DNA of 64,000 bases, taken from positions 8,184,001-8,248,000 of the forward strand of contig NC_079881.1 in the NCBI RefSeq assembly GCF_029227915.1, given 5' to 3'. A program made the translations under genes and the position numbers. The DNA is from Hydractinia symbiolongicarpus (taxonomy: Eukaryota; Cnidaria; Hydrozoa; Anthoathecata; Hydractiniidae). Positions 1-10,061 of the stretch are shown here, piece after piece (positions within the stretch are counted from its first letter, which is position 1; every line of letters begins with the position of its first letter). Under the pieces are notes generated by a model, which was not told the origin of the DNA, did not search any database, and saw nothing but the letters and a program-made list of their open reading frames with translations.

Positions 1-263
1 TATTTTTGTGGTTTAAGTCTTAATTCCATGATGTGTGTTTTCTGATGTCAGATCCGCTGAAATTGTTTCTAAAGTCTATTTTATGATTAAAATGGCTTCA
101 ATACATTATTATACAAAATTGTTTGTTGCACAATTAGTTATATAAATATTTTTTATTCCACAAGTAGTATCAAAGTATCAGAAAGTTGTAAGTTAAGTGA
201 ATTAAAACTTTCTGATATGTGGGTTAAAATTCCTGGCCCTAAAATTGCCGTAACTTGAGTATA

Positions 264-877
264 CAGTACTGTGAAAAGGTTTGTTAACATCGTGGTTCGT
301 GTTTATTTCATGTTACGCACTAACCATGATAGCCCACAATGCGTATTTTTTAACAATTGTGGACGGACGTTAAGCCGAGAATGATGATGATGATGACCTC
401 ACGATCATGTTTTGTAGACCTCATGATCATGTTTCGTAGACTACACAAACAAAAATTAAACATTACACTTAGTTTATCAATTAAATCAAAAACCGACGGC
501 AAAAAAATAAATTAACACTTGTTGTTTTAATTCTTTGTCATAAAGCTAGCTATATAATAGATTTTAATCGTTCATGAATCAAAATGCGATGTAAAAAAAC
601 ATTTCTATTGCTGCTTTTCGTTTATAAACTTTTAAAATATGATCTTAAAAAAACATTTCTATCGCTGCTTTTCGTTTATAAACTTTTACAATGCAATCTA
701 AAAAAGCATTTATATCGCCGCTGGCTGTAACACAATCCTTCATGGAGATAATAATATTGGCGTGGCGGCCACATAGAATGTTTGAATGTTTGTTATACAT
801 AAAGAACACATATCGTGGTTCATGTGCACCACGCTCGTTACATGAACACAATGTTAACAAACCTTTTCACAGTATTG
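264..877. mobile_element. Tc1/mariner-type MITE with TA target duplication
   Basis: The ends are inverted repeats of about 28 bp: the left starts CAGTACTGTGAAAAGG and the right, reverse complemented, starts CAATACTGTGAAAAGG. Both continue through GTTTGTTAACAT. Each is flanked by TA (262-263 and 878-879), the target of mariner-type transposases. No transposase ORF is inside. A 64-bp unit is tandemly repeated within it at about 584-720. Confidence 0.7.
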
Positions 878-933
878 TACTATGATTGTTTCCAACATTA
901 AAACAGCAATCCCTGTGCAGTGTAGCATAAAGG

Positions 934-1002
934 GGCAAAAAAAGTCAAAAATGTGAAGCATCAAGCTTCGCATTTTTGACTTTTTTTGCAAATTTTTATA
1001 TT
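934..1002. repeat. Near-perfect inverted repeat (hairpin)
   Basis: An arm containing GCAAAAAAAGTCAAAAATG is followed after a few bases by its reverse complement, giving a stem of about 26 bp around the central GAAGCATCAAGCTTC. It is probably a minimal foldback element. Confidence 0.55.
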
Positions 1003-1223
1003 TTGGTATTGCTCAGGCAAACAAAAATATTGAAGGTTTGGGCGCATGGCTGCTTTTCTTTTATCGGTAGACCTGGGTAGGGGCAGGGAAATCACATGAA
1101 AATGGCAAAGCAATTGAAAAAGAAACGAGGCAAGGCAAAGCCATGTCAGAGGGTATGACCCTGATATCAAGAAACAAACTGCCAAACTATACCAAATATA
1201 GGATTGCTGTGATGTTCTATATA

Positions 1224-1319
1224 AACCAACGTCGATCTCAGGACTTGTAGCGTTTTTTTATATGGGTTCACATAAACTTTGCACGTTTCATCCTACAAGT
1301 CCTGGGATTAAGGTTGATT
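1224..1319. repeat. Foldback repeat, divergent member of the CAACCTCGTCCCCAGGG family
   Basis: The left arm ACCAACGTCGATCTCAGG pairs with the right arm CCTGGGATTAAGGTTG. The interior TTGTAGCGTTTTT...TACAAGTCC is shared with the copy at 20208-20293, so the two form a subfamily. Confidence 0.6.
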
Positions 1320-1530
1320 ATAGGCAGCAACTCCCCATTTTTTATAATAAATGATATTATTTTTTTAAATGTATTTTCAGCCTGATTTGTTTTTATTTTG
1401 TTTTAAATATATATATAGTGAATCTTTTTTCTTACTTAATTTTTTAAATTTTTCTGAAATATGTTTTTATATGTTGCTAATGGAACACTTTTTTATAATA
1501 TCAAAATTATAACTTTATTAAAATCTTATT

Positions 1531-1610
1531 TCTCTATTTTATACTAAACAATAGACCTCTTATCTTTAACCTGAAATCTCAGCTCAATATTCTTATATAT
1601 AAGAGCTGAG
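1531..1610. repeat. TTCTTATAA-type short interspersed repeat (copy 1)
   Basis: The core (TCTCTATT, AAACAATAGACC, TTTAACCTGAAATC, then ATATTCTTATA) recurs at 5039-5174, 6452-6587, 25271-25373 and 26459-26550. This copy ends in a small hairpin, ATCTCAGCTC paired with GAGCTGAGAT. Confidence 0.55.
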
Positions 1611-3085
1611 ATATTTGCTTTTTATGACATAAAATCATGTTTTATATATAAAACATGATCTTATAACATAAAAAGCGCAATGCAACGTCTTCAATGATTT
1701 AAACAGAATTTCGATTATAAAGTATCAGATAAATACTTGGACTTTTTTATATATTTACAATGACCTGATAAAAACAACTGCAAACTAAACCTGTCAAAGT
1801 TTGTTGAATGCCATAAGTAATAATAAGAATAGTAAAAAGACATTAAATAGTTTAAATATTTTATTTCTCTTTTTTATAATAACTTTGAAAGGATCAAGAC
1901 ATAAATAGTTGTTGTAAACATTTTTTGCTGCATTTCCTCTGCCAGAAAATAATTTAATTTAACTAGTCTGACTAGCAAACATTGCAATTTGTAGTGGTTT
2001 CTGTTCGTAGATTTCTTTATGTTGACTTACCAATTTCTTACTGAATTTATTTTGATAGTTTTGATAATACACTTTCTCAATCGCAACTCTGCAGAACTAT
2101 TTTTTCAGCCAACTTAAACACCTGTAACTGTTAAGCAAATTGCATTAAGATCCTCAAAATTATCAGTACCAAACATCTCCATGGGTAATATTGGAAATAT
2201 GAAATAAAAAATTCTATGTGCCATATTCTGGCCTTATTGGCCTAAAAGTGCCAAAAATGTATTTTTTGCAAGAAAAAAATGGAATTTTTATGCGCCTTTG
2301 ATCAAATTTGAGCTTTTTGAATATATTGCAACTTTTGTCAATTATACATCTGTACATGGGGTCCCCTATTAGTTTCAAGAAGATCAAAATATAATATTAA
2401 GTCAAATCAACAGCTAATCGGTCCTGATAATAAACCTGTTGAAAAATCACTGCATTGATTGTTATAATTGTTTTTTTCTTAGTACTCTATTCAGAAAATC
2501 CATTTAAAAAAAGTCAGGTCATTTAGTCAATTATAACGAAAGTTACAAGGTTTTCAACTTGGCTGTTGTTGTTGAATTTGCCTACATCTTTTGAATGCAT
2601 TGATGTATTTTGATGTATTTTTATTTAATTCTCATTCTGGTGACAATTGTTTGTTCACAGTTTGCGAAATAACAATGCTACTCCCAGGCAAATCAAAATT
2701 TCCTGGTTTTCGTAGCTAGCTGATCCTATTTCCTTGTTTCCTCATAATTTTTATTCAACATTTAAGTTCAGAAGGACAGTTTAATGTTTTTGATGAAATT
2801 TTCTTCCATTTTGACCTTTCTTATGTATTTGTTTTCCTCTTGACCTTAGACATTTTAACCTTTTGACCTTGAACAAATTAGAAAGAATTGGTGCATTTCA
2901 ATACAAATTAAATTGTAAAGAATCTCATGAATTTTGTGTTAAAAAGTTATTTTATAATAATTTATAATTATTTTTTTGAGGTATTCTTGAAAGATGTACA
3001 TTATTTGAAACAACTGATACTAAATTTTGTAGGTATAAACATAGTAAAATTAACATTGTAGTATACTGAATAAATATTTGTCAAA

Positions 3086-6000
3086 ATGACATCAAATGGT
3101 GAAGCTGAATGCAACTTATTTGCACCTGATGGAGATGAGGAAGATGAATTTTGTGAAGAAAAATCAAAACCTGATGTCAACCTTAAGGTATCACCCTCTT
3201 TTGTTTGTTTTATTTTGTTCTAGGTTTTTTTTAACTCATTCTATGGAATTTTGACTTTATCGCATTTTTATTTGTCCAAATTTTGTCCCTAAAAAGCATA
3301 TTTTTTACCATTGTCAGACCTTAAAAAAGTCTCAAAACAGAACTACATAAAAGAAGTTACACAGCACACTAAAATAAACAATTTAGGCCCAACTTGTTAT
3401 CTATCGTTAATTCTTTATTGTAGGATCCCTTGATTTTATTTGATTTTGTTAAAAAAATTGGCATATTTATTTATAAAACTAAAATCCAAACATTCTTTTA
3501 ATTCATCTTTCTGTGCTTTTTTCTGCCTGAAATTGTATATTAATCAATATTATCAATATTTAACTTCCATTCAAATGCAGGTCAATGCCTGCATTTTCAC
3601 TTAGGAGTGTTCTTTTTACCATTTTTATATTTTTTAGTCATCACTAGTGAGCCCTACAGCTGCAGAATTTGATACATTACTAAGCGATATTCGAGAATTG
3701 ATTTCCGAGGGACAAGGAGAAACTCTTTTTGAGATTGGTGTTGGAGGTTTGTACATGGATTATTTTGTTAAGACTACAAAATAAGATTTTAAACCACAAT
3801 AAACTTTTGTCATGTTTTATGTGGAGTTTTTTTGGGATGCTGCAAACTGTGCATGCAAAATTTATATACACACAATATATCTTTGTACACACGCACAGAG
3901 GTTGCATTAAGGGTAAATCACGTTTTCAATAGCTATAAAAAATATCTCTAAATCACGAAAAAAAAGTTTGAAAAAAATTTGTGACCACGTTAAATAGTAT
4001 TTTAGAAGGAATGTGTTTTCCTTGTTTTATCCTGCTTCCTGATTTATTTTTGTAATTTTAATTTAAAGAACTTATACAAAACATTTTACAGAATAAATTT
4101 TTATGTATAATGTATATTTTGAGGGCAAAATGAAATTGACACTGAAATTAGTTTTGATATAAACAGTTATAAGGACTGAGGCAGGAATGAAATTTTCATT
4201 TCACCCACGAAAATGAAATCTTGTGTAAAAGCTACCTAAGAACTGGATTATGCTTGAACTTAATAATTTGACTACAACAATTATTGTTATTCAGACGATG
4301 GTGATGCTGGTTTAAATGAACCGGACATGGAAGCTTCAGTAGCCACTTTACAAAGCATTGCTGAACATCTTGGCTGTGAGCTGAGTAAATTACGAGAAAA
4401 AGAAATGGAACATGGAAAAACTGGAGAATATTTACTGCGGACAGAAACAATCGAAGAAGATTTCTCAGAAGTTCGGTAAGTCTCTATTTTTTGAGTTTGT
4501 TTTTACTTTTAAGGTTACCCTTGTATAATATCATAATTTCTAATTTCAGTGTGGCAGTTGTTGGTAATGTTGATGCAGGAAAAAGTACCTTACTAGGCGT
4601 ACTAACCCATGGTTCGTTAGATGATGGAAGAGGAACTGCTCGGTTAAAATTATTTCGACATAAACATGAGGCTGAGACAGGACGAACCAGTAGTGTTGGT
4701 AACGACATTCTTGGTTTTGACAGCAAAGGTGGCATCGTAAACAAACCAGACCCACATAGTATGTTTAATTCTTTAACTTCTTAACCTGTTGATAAAAATG
4801 ATCAGGTTCTTAGTCCTAATATTTTTATTTTTTAGGTGGTGCTTTAGATTGGCAGCAAATTTGTCGAGAGTCTTCAAAAGTGCTAACGTTTATTGATTTA
4901 GCTGGTCATGAGAAGTACCTCAAAACAACCGTATTTGGAATGACTGGTCATGCGCCAGACTTTGCCATGCTTATGATTGGCTCAAATGCTGGTATCGTTG
5001 GTATGACAAAAGGTATAACCATTTGTATAATTCTATAGGCTTTTTTATAAGAATACGCTTTATAAGAATATCAGGGTTGGGATCTCAGGTTAAAAACAAT
5101 AGGTCTATTGTTTAGAGAAAAATAAAAATAATGACCAGTCTTGTTAGAATTTTTGATATTCTTATAAAAAAGGCATGTATCTTATTGTTGTAAATTAGAA
5201 ATACTATCTCTTTTAGATTTGACACAGTAGTGTCAAGAGGTGGAAAATGATGATGGCTATTGGCCAGCATAAACACCCCAAAACACAATGTTTTATCCAA
5301 AAAAATACCATATTGGATTGTCCATCGACAGTTTTGATAAATGCATTATTTAAATTTCTTTCAGAGCATCTCGGTTTGGCTTTGGCATTGAATGTTCCTG
5401 TATTTGTCGTCGTCACAAAGATTGACATGTGTCCTGCAAATATTTTACAAGAAACCATGAAGCTCTTAACGAGAATATTAAAATCTCCTGGCTGTCGGAA
5501 AATACCTTTACTTGTATCCTCATATGATGATGTTGTTGTTTCGGCTACAAATTTCACATCTGAAAGGTATAGGATCACTATTATGTTTAAAGCTTGTTTG
5601 TAGCAATGTATTCGTAACAAATGTAAACAATGAACCACAATCATGGACAAAATATAATAAAACAAGGACAGCTAATTTCGAATTTTGCCGCCACAACTGG
5701 TTACAGGGGAAAAGAGAAAAAAAATCTTTCAACTAAGAGGCTTGAAATGGAGTTTAGATAATTAGATAAATTCTTAGATAAATTTCTCCAATATAAAACG
5801 AAATTTTCTGAGAGAAAATATTTTTGCATGATACATGTTATAAATCCACAAAGTTTACTTTTTGTATGAAATTTTTCTTTCCTATAAGATTAGATTCTTA
5901 GATACTGTCAATTTTAAATCTTTTAGATACCAATTGCTTCGAACGAGTCAATACATTTTTTTTTCAGGATATGTCCAATATTTCAAATATCTAATGTCAC

Positions 6001-7957
6001 TGGAGAGAACCTCGACCTGCTAAAATCATTTCTCAACTTACTATCTATTCGAGGAAATTACGAAGTAGCAAAACCACCAATATTTCAAATCGACGATACC
6101 TACTCTGTACCTGTAAGTAATAATGCACATGATATTCACATCTTGTTTCACACTTCTGTTATAAAAAACCCAACTTTATTTATGTGTTAGGGCGTCGGAA
6201 CAGTCGTCTCTGGTGTGACCATGCAAGGTGTGGTGAGTGTCAATGACGTGTTGTTACTTGGACCAGACAGCGTAGGAAATTTCCAACCAATACCAGTTAA
6301 AAGTATACATCGTAAGCGACTTCCGGTTAAAGAAGTTCGAGCTGGACAGACTGCTTCCTTCTCCCTAAAAAAGGTAGTTTATATTTATTAATCTTATACA
6401 AAAATAGTCGGCTACATAATTTTATTTCATCGTGCCAAAAGTCACTTTACACGCTTTTTTTTATAAGAATAACAGAATTCTAACCAGGCTCGTCATTATT
6501 CTTATATCTCTATTGTTTAAACAATGGACCTATTTTTTTAACCTGAAATCCCAGCCTGATATTCTTATAAAGCATATTCTTATAATGGAGAAGGAAGTAT
6601 TTTAATCGTTGCAAACTCGCTGGAATTTTAGCTGGTTTAGCAAGCACCGAGAAGTCTCTACCAATTGAAGCCTTATTTGTTTGTTTTTGACTTTTTCTTT
6701 AATTTCTCTTGAAGCAAGAAATGCTACCATCTTCGTTAAATATAGTAACATGACAATCTGCAGTAAGTAAAGTTTAGGCGTAGTTTTGAAAAGCACTTTC
6801 TACCTTTCTTCCATTGCCAGATTAAACGCCAAGATATACGTAAAGGTATGGTATTAGTGTCACGGACGTTGGAACCAAAAGCCACGTGGGAATTCGACGC
6901 TGACGTTCTTGTTCTCCATCATCCAACAACAATAAGCAAAAGATATCAAGCAATGGGTAAACTTTTCGTTTAATTGATTTAAAAAGCAGTATCATAGTTT
7001 TGGTGGTACTCTGCTACCAATTGTGGTAGTGTGGTACTCTGTTACAATGATTGGTAGTATTCTGCTACAATTTTGGTGGTATTGTGTTTCCATGTTTGGT
7101 GGTATTCTACTACCATTTTTGGTGGTATTCTGGTACCATGTTGAACATCAGTGGTGTATGCCCTTTAATAGACAAGAATTATTGTAACTTTTAAGAAAGT
7201 GATAACAATAATCACGTTCTTGTTAAATGCTTCCTTGCACGGAGTGATTTAAACACTGTTGTGAAACTACAGTTGTACTTAACAGCGCCCTTTCCCAACT
7301 CCTGCATGTGGACATGAAGCCACTTCAGTGTTCACATTAGTCTTGGTTTCAATTCCACGTGTATAAGTAAGAAATCGCAAAATAAAACTTGTAACCTGAA
7401 ACTAAAACACATACAGCTATAGAAAAATTGGATGAGTCGCAATTATCTCCCAACACAAGTCTTTCGATCTTACCGCATCATCTTAAACGTGGGAGCTTGT
7501 TTTAAGTAAAAGTTGTAACTCGTTCCTTATCAAGATTAAGTTATAATTTTTGTATTATTTAATTTTAGTACATTGTGGAAGTCTTCGTCAAACGGCAACA
7601 ATTATAAAAATGGATAAAGAACTGCTACGTACGGGTGATAAAGCATCGTGTCGGTTTCGTTTTATTAAAAGTCCTGAATACATACAGGAAGGTACCAAAA
7701 TGATTTTCCGTGAAGGTCGCACTAAGGCTGTTGGTACGATAACAAATTTGTATTCAGAAATTGAAGGAAGGAGCAGTCACAACACTCGTCAAAGCAAGCA
7801 GCATAAAGCCTTGATGCATCATAGAGCACAAGCTGCCAACAAACGTGGACCAAAGCCATCTTCCGAACCTGCAACAGAAAAGAAGGTGGATTTGCCGGCA
7901 ACGACGACGCTTAAGAATACGTCTATAGCGCCGAAGAATGCAAGGACTGTAAAATAA
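3086..7957 (+). CDS. GTPBP1: GTPBP1/GTPBP2-type translational GTPase
   Basis: Ten exons: 3086-3187, 3638-3746, 4295-4475, 4550-4758, 4836-5012, 5365-5566, 5968-6112, 6191-6373, 6821-6956, 7569-7957. They join in frame to 610 residues, close to the usual 600-670. All introns are GT-AG. An acidic N-terminus precedes the GTPase domain: P-loop GNVDAGKS at the start of exon 4, the switch region DDGRGTAR, G3 DLAGH, and G4 TKID in exon 6. EF-Tu-like domains II and III follow ([26 protein letters not shown]), then a basic low-complexity tail. Known family members are cytosolic eEF1A-like GTPases linked to mRNA surveillance and ribosome rescue. The block KLFRHKHE...GRTSSVGND is typical of GTPBP1/2; choosing GTPBP1 over GTPBP2 is less certain. 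An AATAAA hexamer (7953-7958) overlaps the stop codon. Introns 5 and 8 each carry a TTCTTATAA-type repeat. Confidence 0.92.
5039..5174 (-). repeat. TTCTTATAA-type MITE in GTPBP1 intron 5 (copy 2)
   Basis: The outer ends are inverted repeats: GCTTTTTTATAAGAATA on the left and TATTCTTATAAAAAAGGC on the right region. The central AACAATAGGTCTATTGTTTAGAG is the reverse complement of the core in the other copies. Confidence 0.65.
6452..6587 (+). repeat. TTCTTATAA-type MITE in GTPBP1 intron 8 (copy 3)
   Basis: It begins CGCTTTTTTTTATAAGAATA and ends with GATATTCTTATAAAGC. The centre carries the family core, with CTATTGTTTAAACAATGG forming a palindrome. Confidence 0.6.
6995..7145. repeat. Degenerate tandem repeat in GTPBP1 intron 9
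   Basis: About four or five imperfect copies of a unit near 34 bp built on TTGGTGGTATTCTGCTACCA. It is intronic, and its short reading frames have no coding signal. Confidence 0.6.
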
Positions 7958-8513
7958 AACAACTTAGCCTCACTTTTTATTTAGAACTTTTTGATTGTGT
8001 TTTAAGAAAGTTTATTATTTCTGTAAATAGCACTGGGGAAGAATGCAACAGCTTTTAAATAACATCTCCTTATTTTTTATGTGGAACTTCTTGCTTGTGT
8101 TTTTTTTAAAAATTCTAATATTTATTCTACGTTCGAAGTTGAAAATAGTATCATGGTCACGTGTCTTTGATGGAAGTATTACTGAAAACTTTAAAGTGAA
8201 AACAAACTTATGGTGTTGTAACAGTAAAAAAAATATTTTAAGCAACGCATTATATTAGACAAATCATATGATAACAAACTACATAGCTTTGTATGTCTTT
8301 TATAGAAAAAAGGATTCATATTTAAACCTGTTTTTGTTGTTTTTAAAGCAACAACGCCGTAGCTACTAAAATATTTTTTTTGTGGTGATGTGGGGTAGAG
8401 TGAGAATGGAGGTCTCAACATCGATTTGAAATATTTTGAGAGGTACCTTATAATTTACTCGTGTTTCCGTTCATATTTTTATAACTCATGTTTTGGGTTT
8501 GGTAAAGTAAGTA

Positions 8514-8641
8514 TCTATATTATAATACCCGTATACGTCGTCCGTCTGTCACGCAAAATGGTACCGAAAGTAGCGAGACGCACGCAATGCGGTTTAAAAA
8601 AAACGGGCAAACCCGTGGATTTTTCACGGGCCACCGACTAG
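8514..8641 (+). mobile_element. Solitary non-autonomous Helitron-like element
   Basis: It starts TCTATATTATAATACCCG and has a GTCCGTCTGTCACGC segment. It ends with the hairpin CCCGTGGATTTTTCACGGG, ten bases and CTAG. It lies between A (8513) and T (8642), the usual Helitron target. It is the only clear copy in plus orientation. Confidence 0.6.
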
Positions 8642-8966
8642 TTGTAAAAATTAATGATCATAATATTATATATATGATATTATTATGTACCCGTAAGCAA
8701 AAACAGCCATTGAATAAATAATCGTATTCCACCCGTATTATTCAATGCTTGTGACGTAACAATAGTTTTGACAAAACATTCGTAAACGCATGTTTTGATT
8801 TTATCCTTTCCGCCTCATTAATTTTTATCGTAATTAACTGTGATTGGTTGTTTCTTAGTGGTCCGTTTTCTGATTGGTCGATTTTCAAACACGTGAAATG
8901 GCGGAAAATTTTTTGTCGAGAAAATTCTTTTTACAAAAACCTCTTTGGGTATATAATAAAACATAT

Positions 8967-9099
8967 ATACAATAGGTAAACATAGGTTATTGGATTTATT
9001 AACCCTCGGTGATATTATATTCAACTCCGCTGCGCGTCGTTGAATATAAATCACCTCGGGTTAATAAATCTCAATAACCTATGTTTACCTATTGTATAT
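8967..9099. repeat. Large inverted repeat with ~60-bp arms and ~13-nt loop
   Basis: The left arm runs from ATACAATAGGTAAACATAGG to the region ATATTATATTCAAC. The right arm starts GTTGAATATAAATCACC and ends CATAGG-type complement TTTACCTATTGTAT. A few mismatches are present. The loop is CG-rich (TCCGCTGCGCGTC). It could extrude as a cruciform or, if transcribed, fold as a long hairpin RNA. Confidence 0.75.
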
Positions 9100-9479
9100 C
9101 TACTTAATATCTATAATATAATATATGATATCAAATTAATAAAAATGTACCCGAAGGAAAATAATTTTAGCGGGAAGATATTAATGCCGAATTTATTTTG
9201 GCATTTTATTTTAAATTTAAACTCTGCAACGGACCGGTGCTTGAATTGTAAATAATAATGCCACATTTATTTTTTCGGTAATTTGCATAAAAATGTTTTA
9301 ATCGCTAAAATTTGTTGTGCAATATATTAAATTAATCATAAAATATCATACAGAAAATATTTCTCCGCATAATTTAATTTCTTTAGGATCTGTAACTTAA
9401 AAACTTTCTCGTGTGTGCAGTAAGGCGAAAAGTCATTATATATGAAGTATTACACAAAAAACCTTGCCAAATAATTTAT

Positions 9480-9580
9480 CAATATCGTTCCCAGAGCTCC
9501 TTTTTCGCTTTCTGGATATGCATGCTGGCGCTTAAGAAGCATATCAAAGAGCGAAAAAGAAGCTCTGGGGACGAGATTGG
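9480..9580. mobile_element. Foldback MITE with 9-bp target-site duplication
   Basis: The ends CAATATCGTTCCCAGAGC and GCTCTGGGGACGAGATTGG are inverted repeats, and the internal CTTTTTCGCTTT / GAGCGAAAAAG also pair. The element is flanked on both sides by ATAATTTAT (9471-9479 and 9581-9589). This is one of the clearest signs that the CCTCGTCCCCAG family is mobile. Confidence 0.75.
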
Positions 9581-10061
9581 ATAATTTATGCATGTTTTTT
9601 TTTTTGTTTACTTGTTTGTTTTGAGAACAAGTTCCTCTCGTGCAGCAATCTTTTGTTTTTTGGAAGGTCTGACAAAAATATTATCAAGTATGCTCAATAA
9701 ATTTTGTACAAGAGGTCAACAAATAACAAATCAAGCTTGGTATATGAAAATGTTATCTATATACGTTTTTAAAATACAAATACCATATAGCAGCCTTTTA
9801 ATAGCCTGTTAAAAAAAGCAAGTACCATAGTAACGACGTTATAAGGGTATTGAACCGTGTAGATTTTTGCGGTATGATTTCCATGCCGCATGATTCCATA
9901 TATACAGACATTAATTCATAAAATATAAACATCAAAAGGGTTAATAAAATCTGTTGAAGCCAACCACCACAAAGAGAGTCAATACCAATGAAGTGATAAT
10001 TCTTTCTTTTTCTGGGGAACGTATCACTTTTACCTGATTGAAACAAGCACATGATACCGAA

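Larger units (their letters stand above)
1..3085. other. Upstream intergenic DNA and probable promoter of the GTPBP1-like gene
   Basis: No convincing gene is seen. The stretch holds a TA-flanked MITE (264-877), a 26-bp-arm hairpin (about 934-1002), a foldback repeat (1224-1319), a TTCTTATAA-type repeat (1531-1610) and a second hairpin at about 1622-1665. Short ORFs here (645-885, 961-1185) lie in repeats. The last ~1.4 kb before the ATG at 3086 is plain AT-rich sequence that must contain the promoter and 5' UTR, but I see no definite core promoter motif. Confidence 0.6.
7958..10061. other. Intergenic DNA between the GTPBP1-like and peptidase genes
   Basis: No gene recognised. It holds a lone mini-Helitron (8514-8641), a large hairpin (8967-9099) and a foldback element with target duplication (9480-9580). 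The remainder is AT-rich single-copy-looking sequence that should include the 3' UTR of the first gene and the promoter of the second. Confidence 0.6.
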
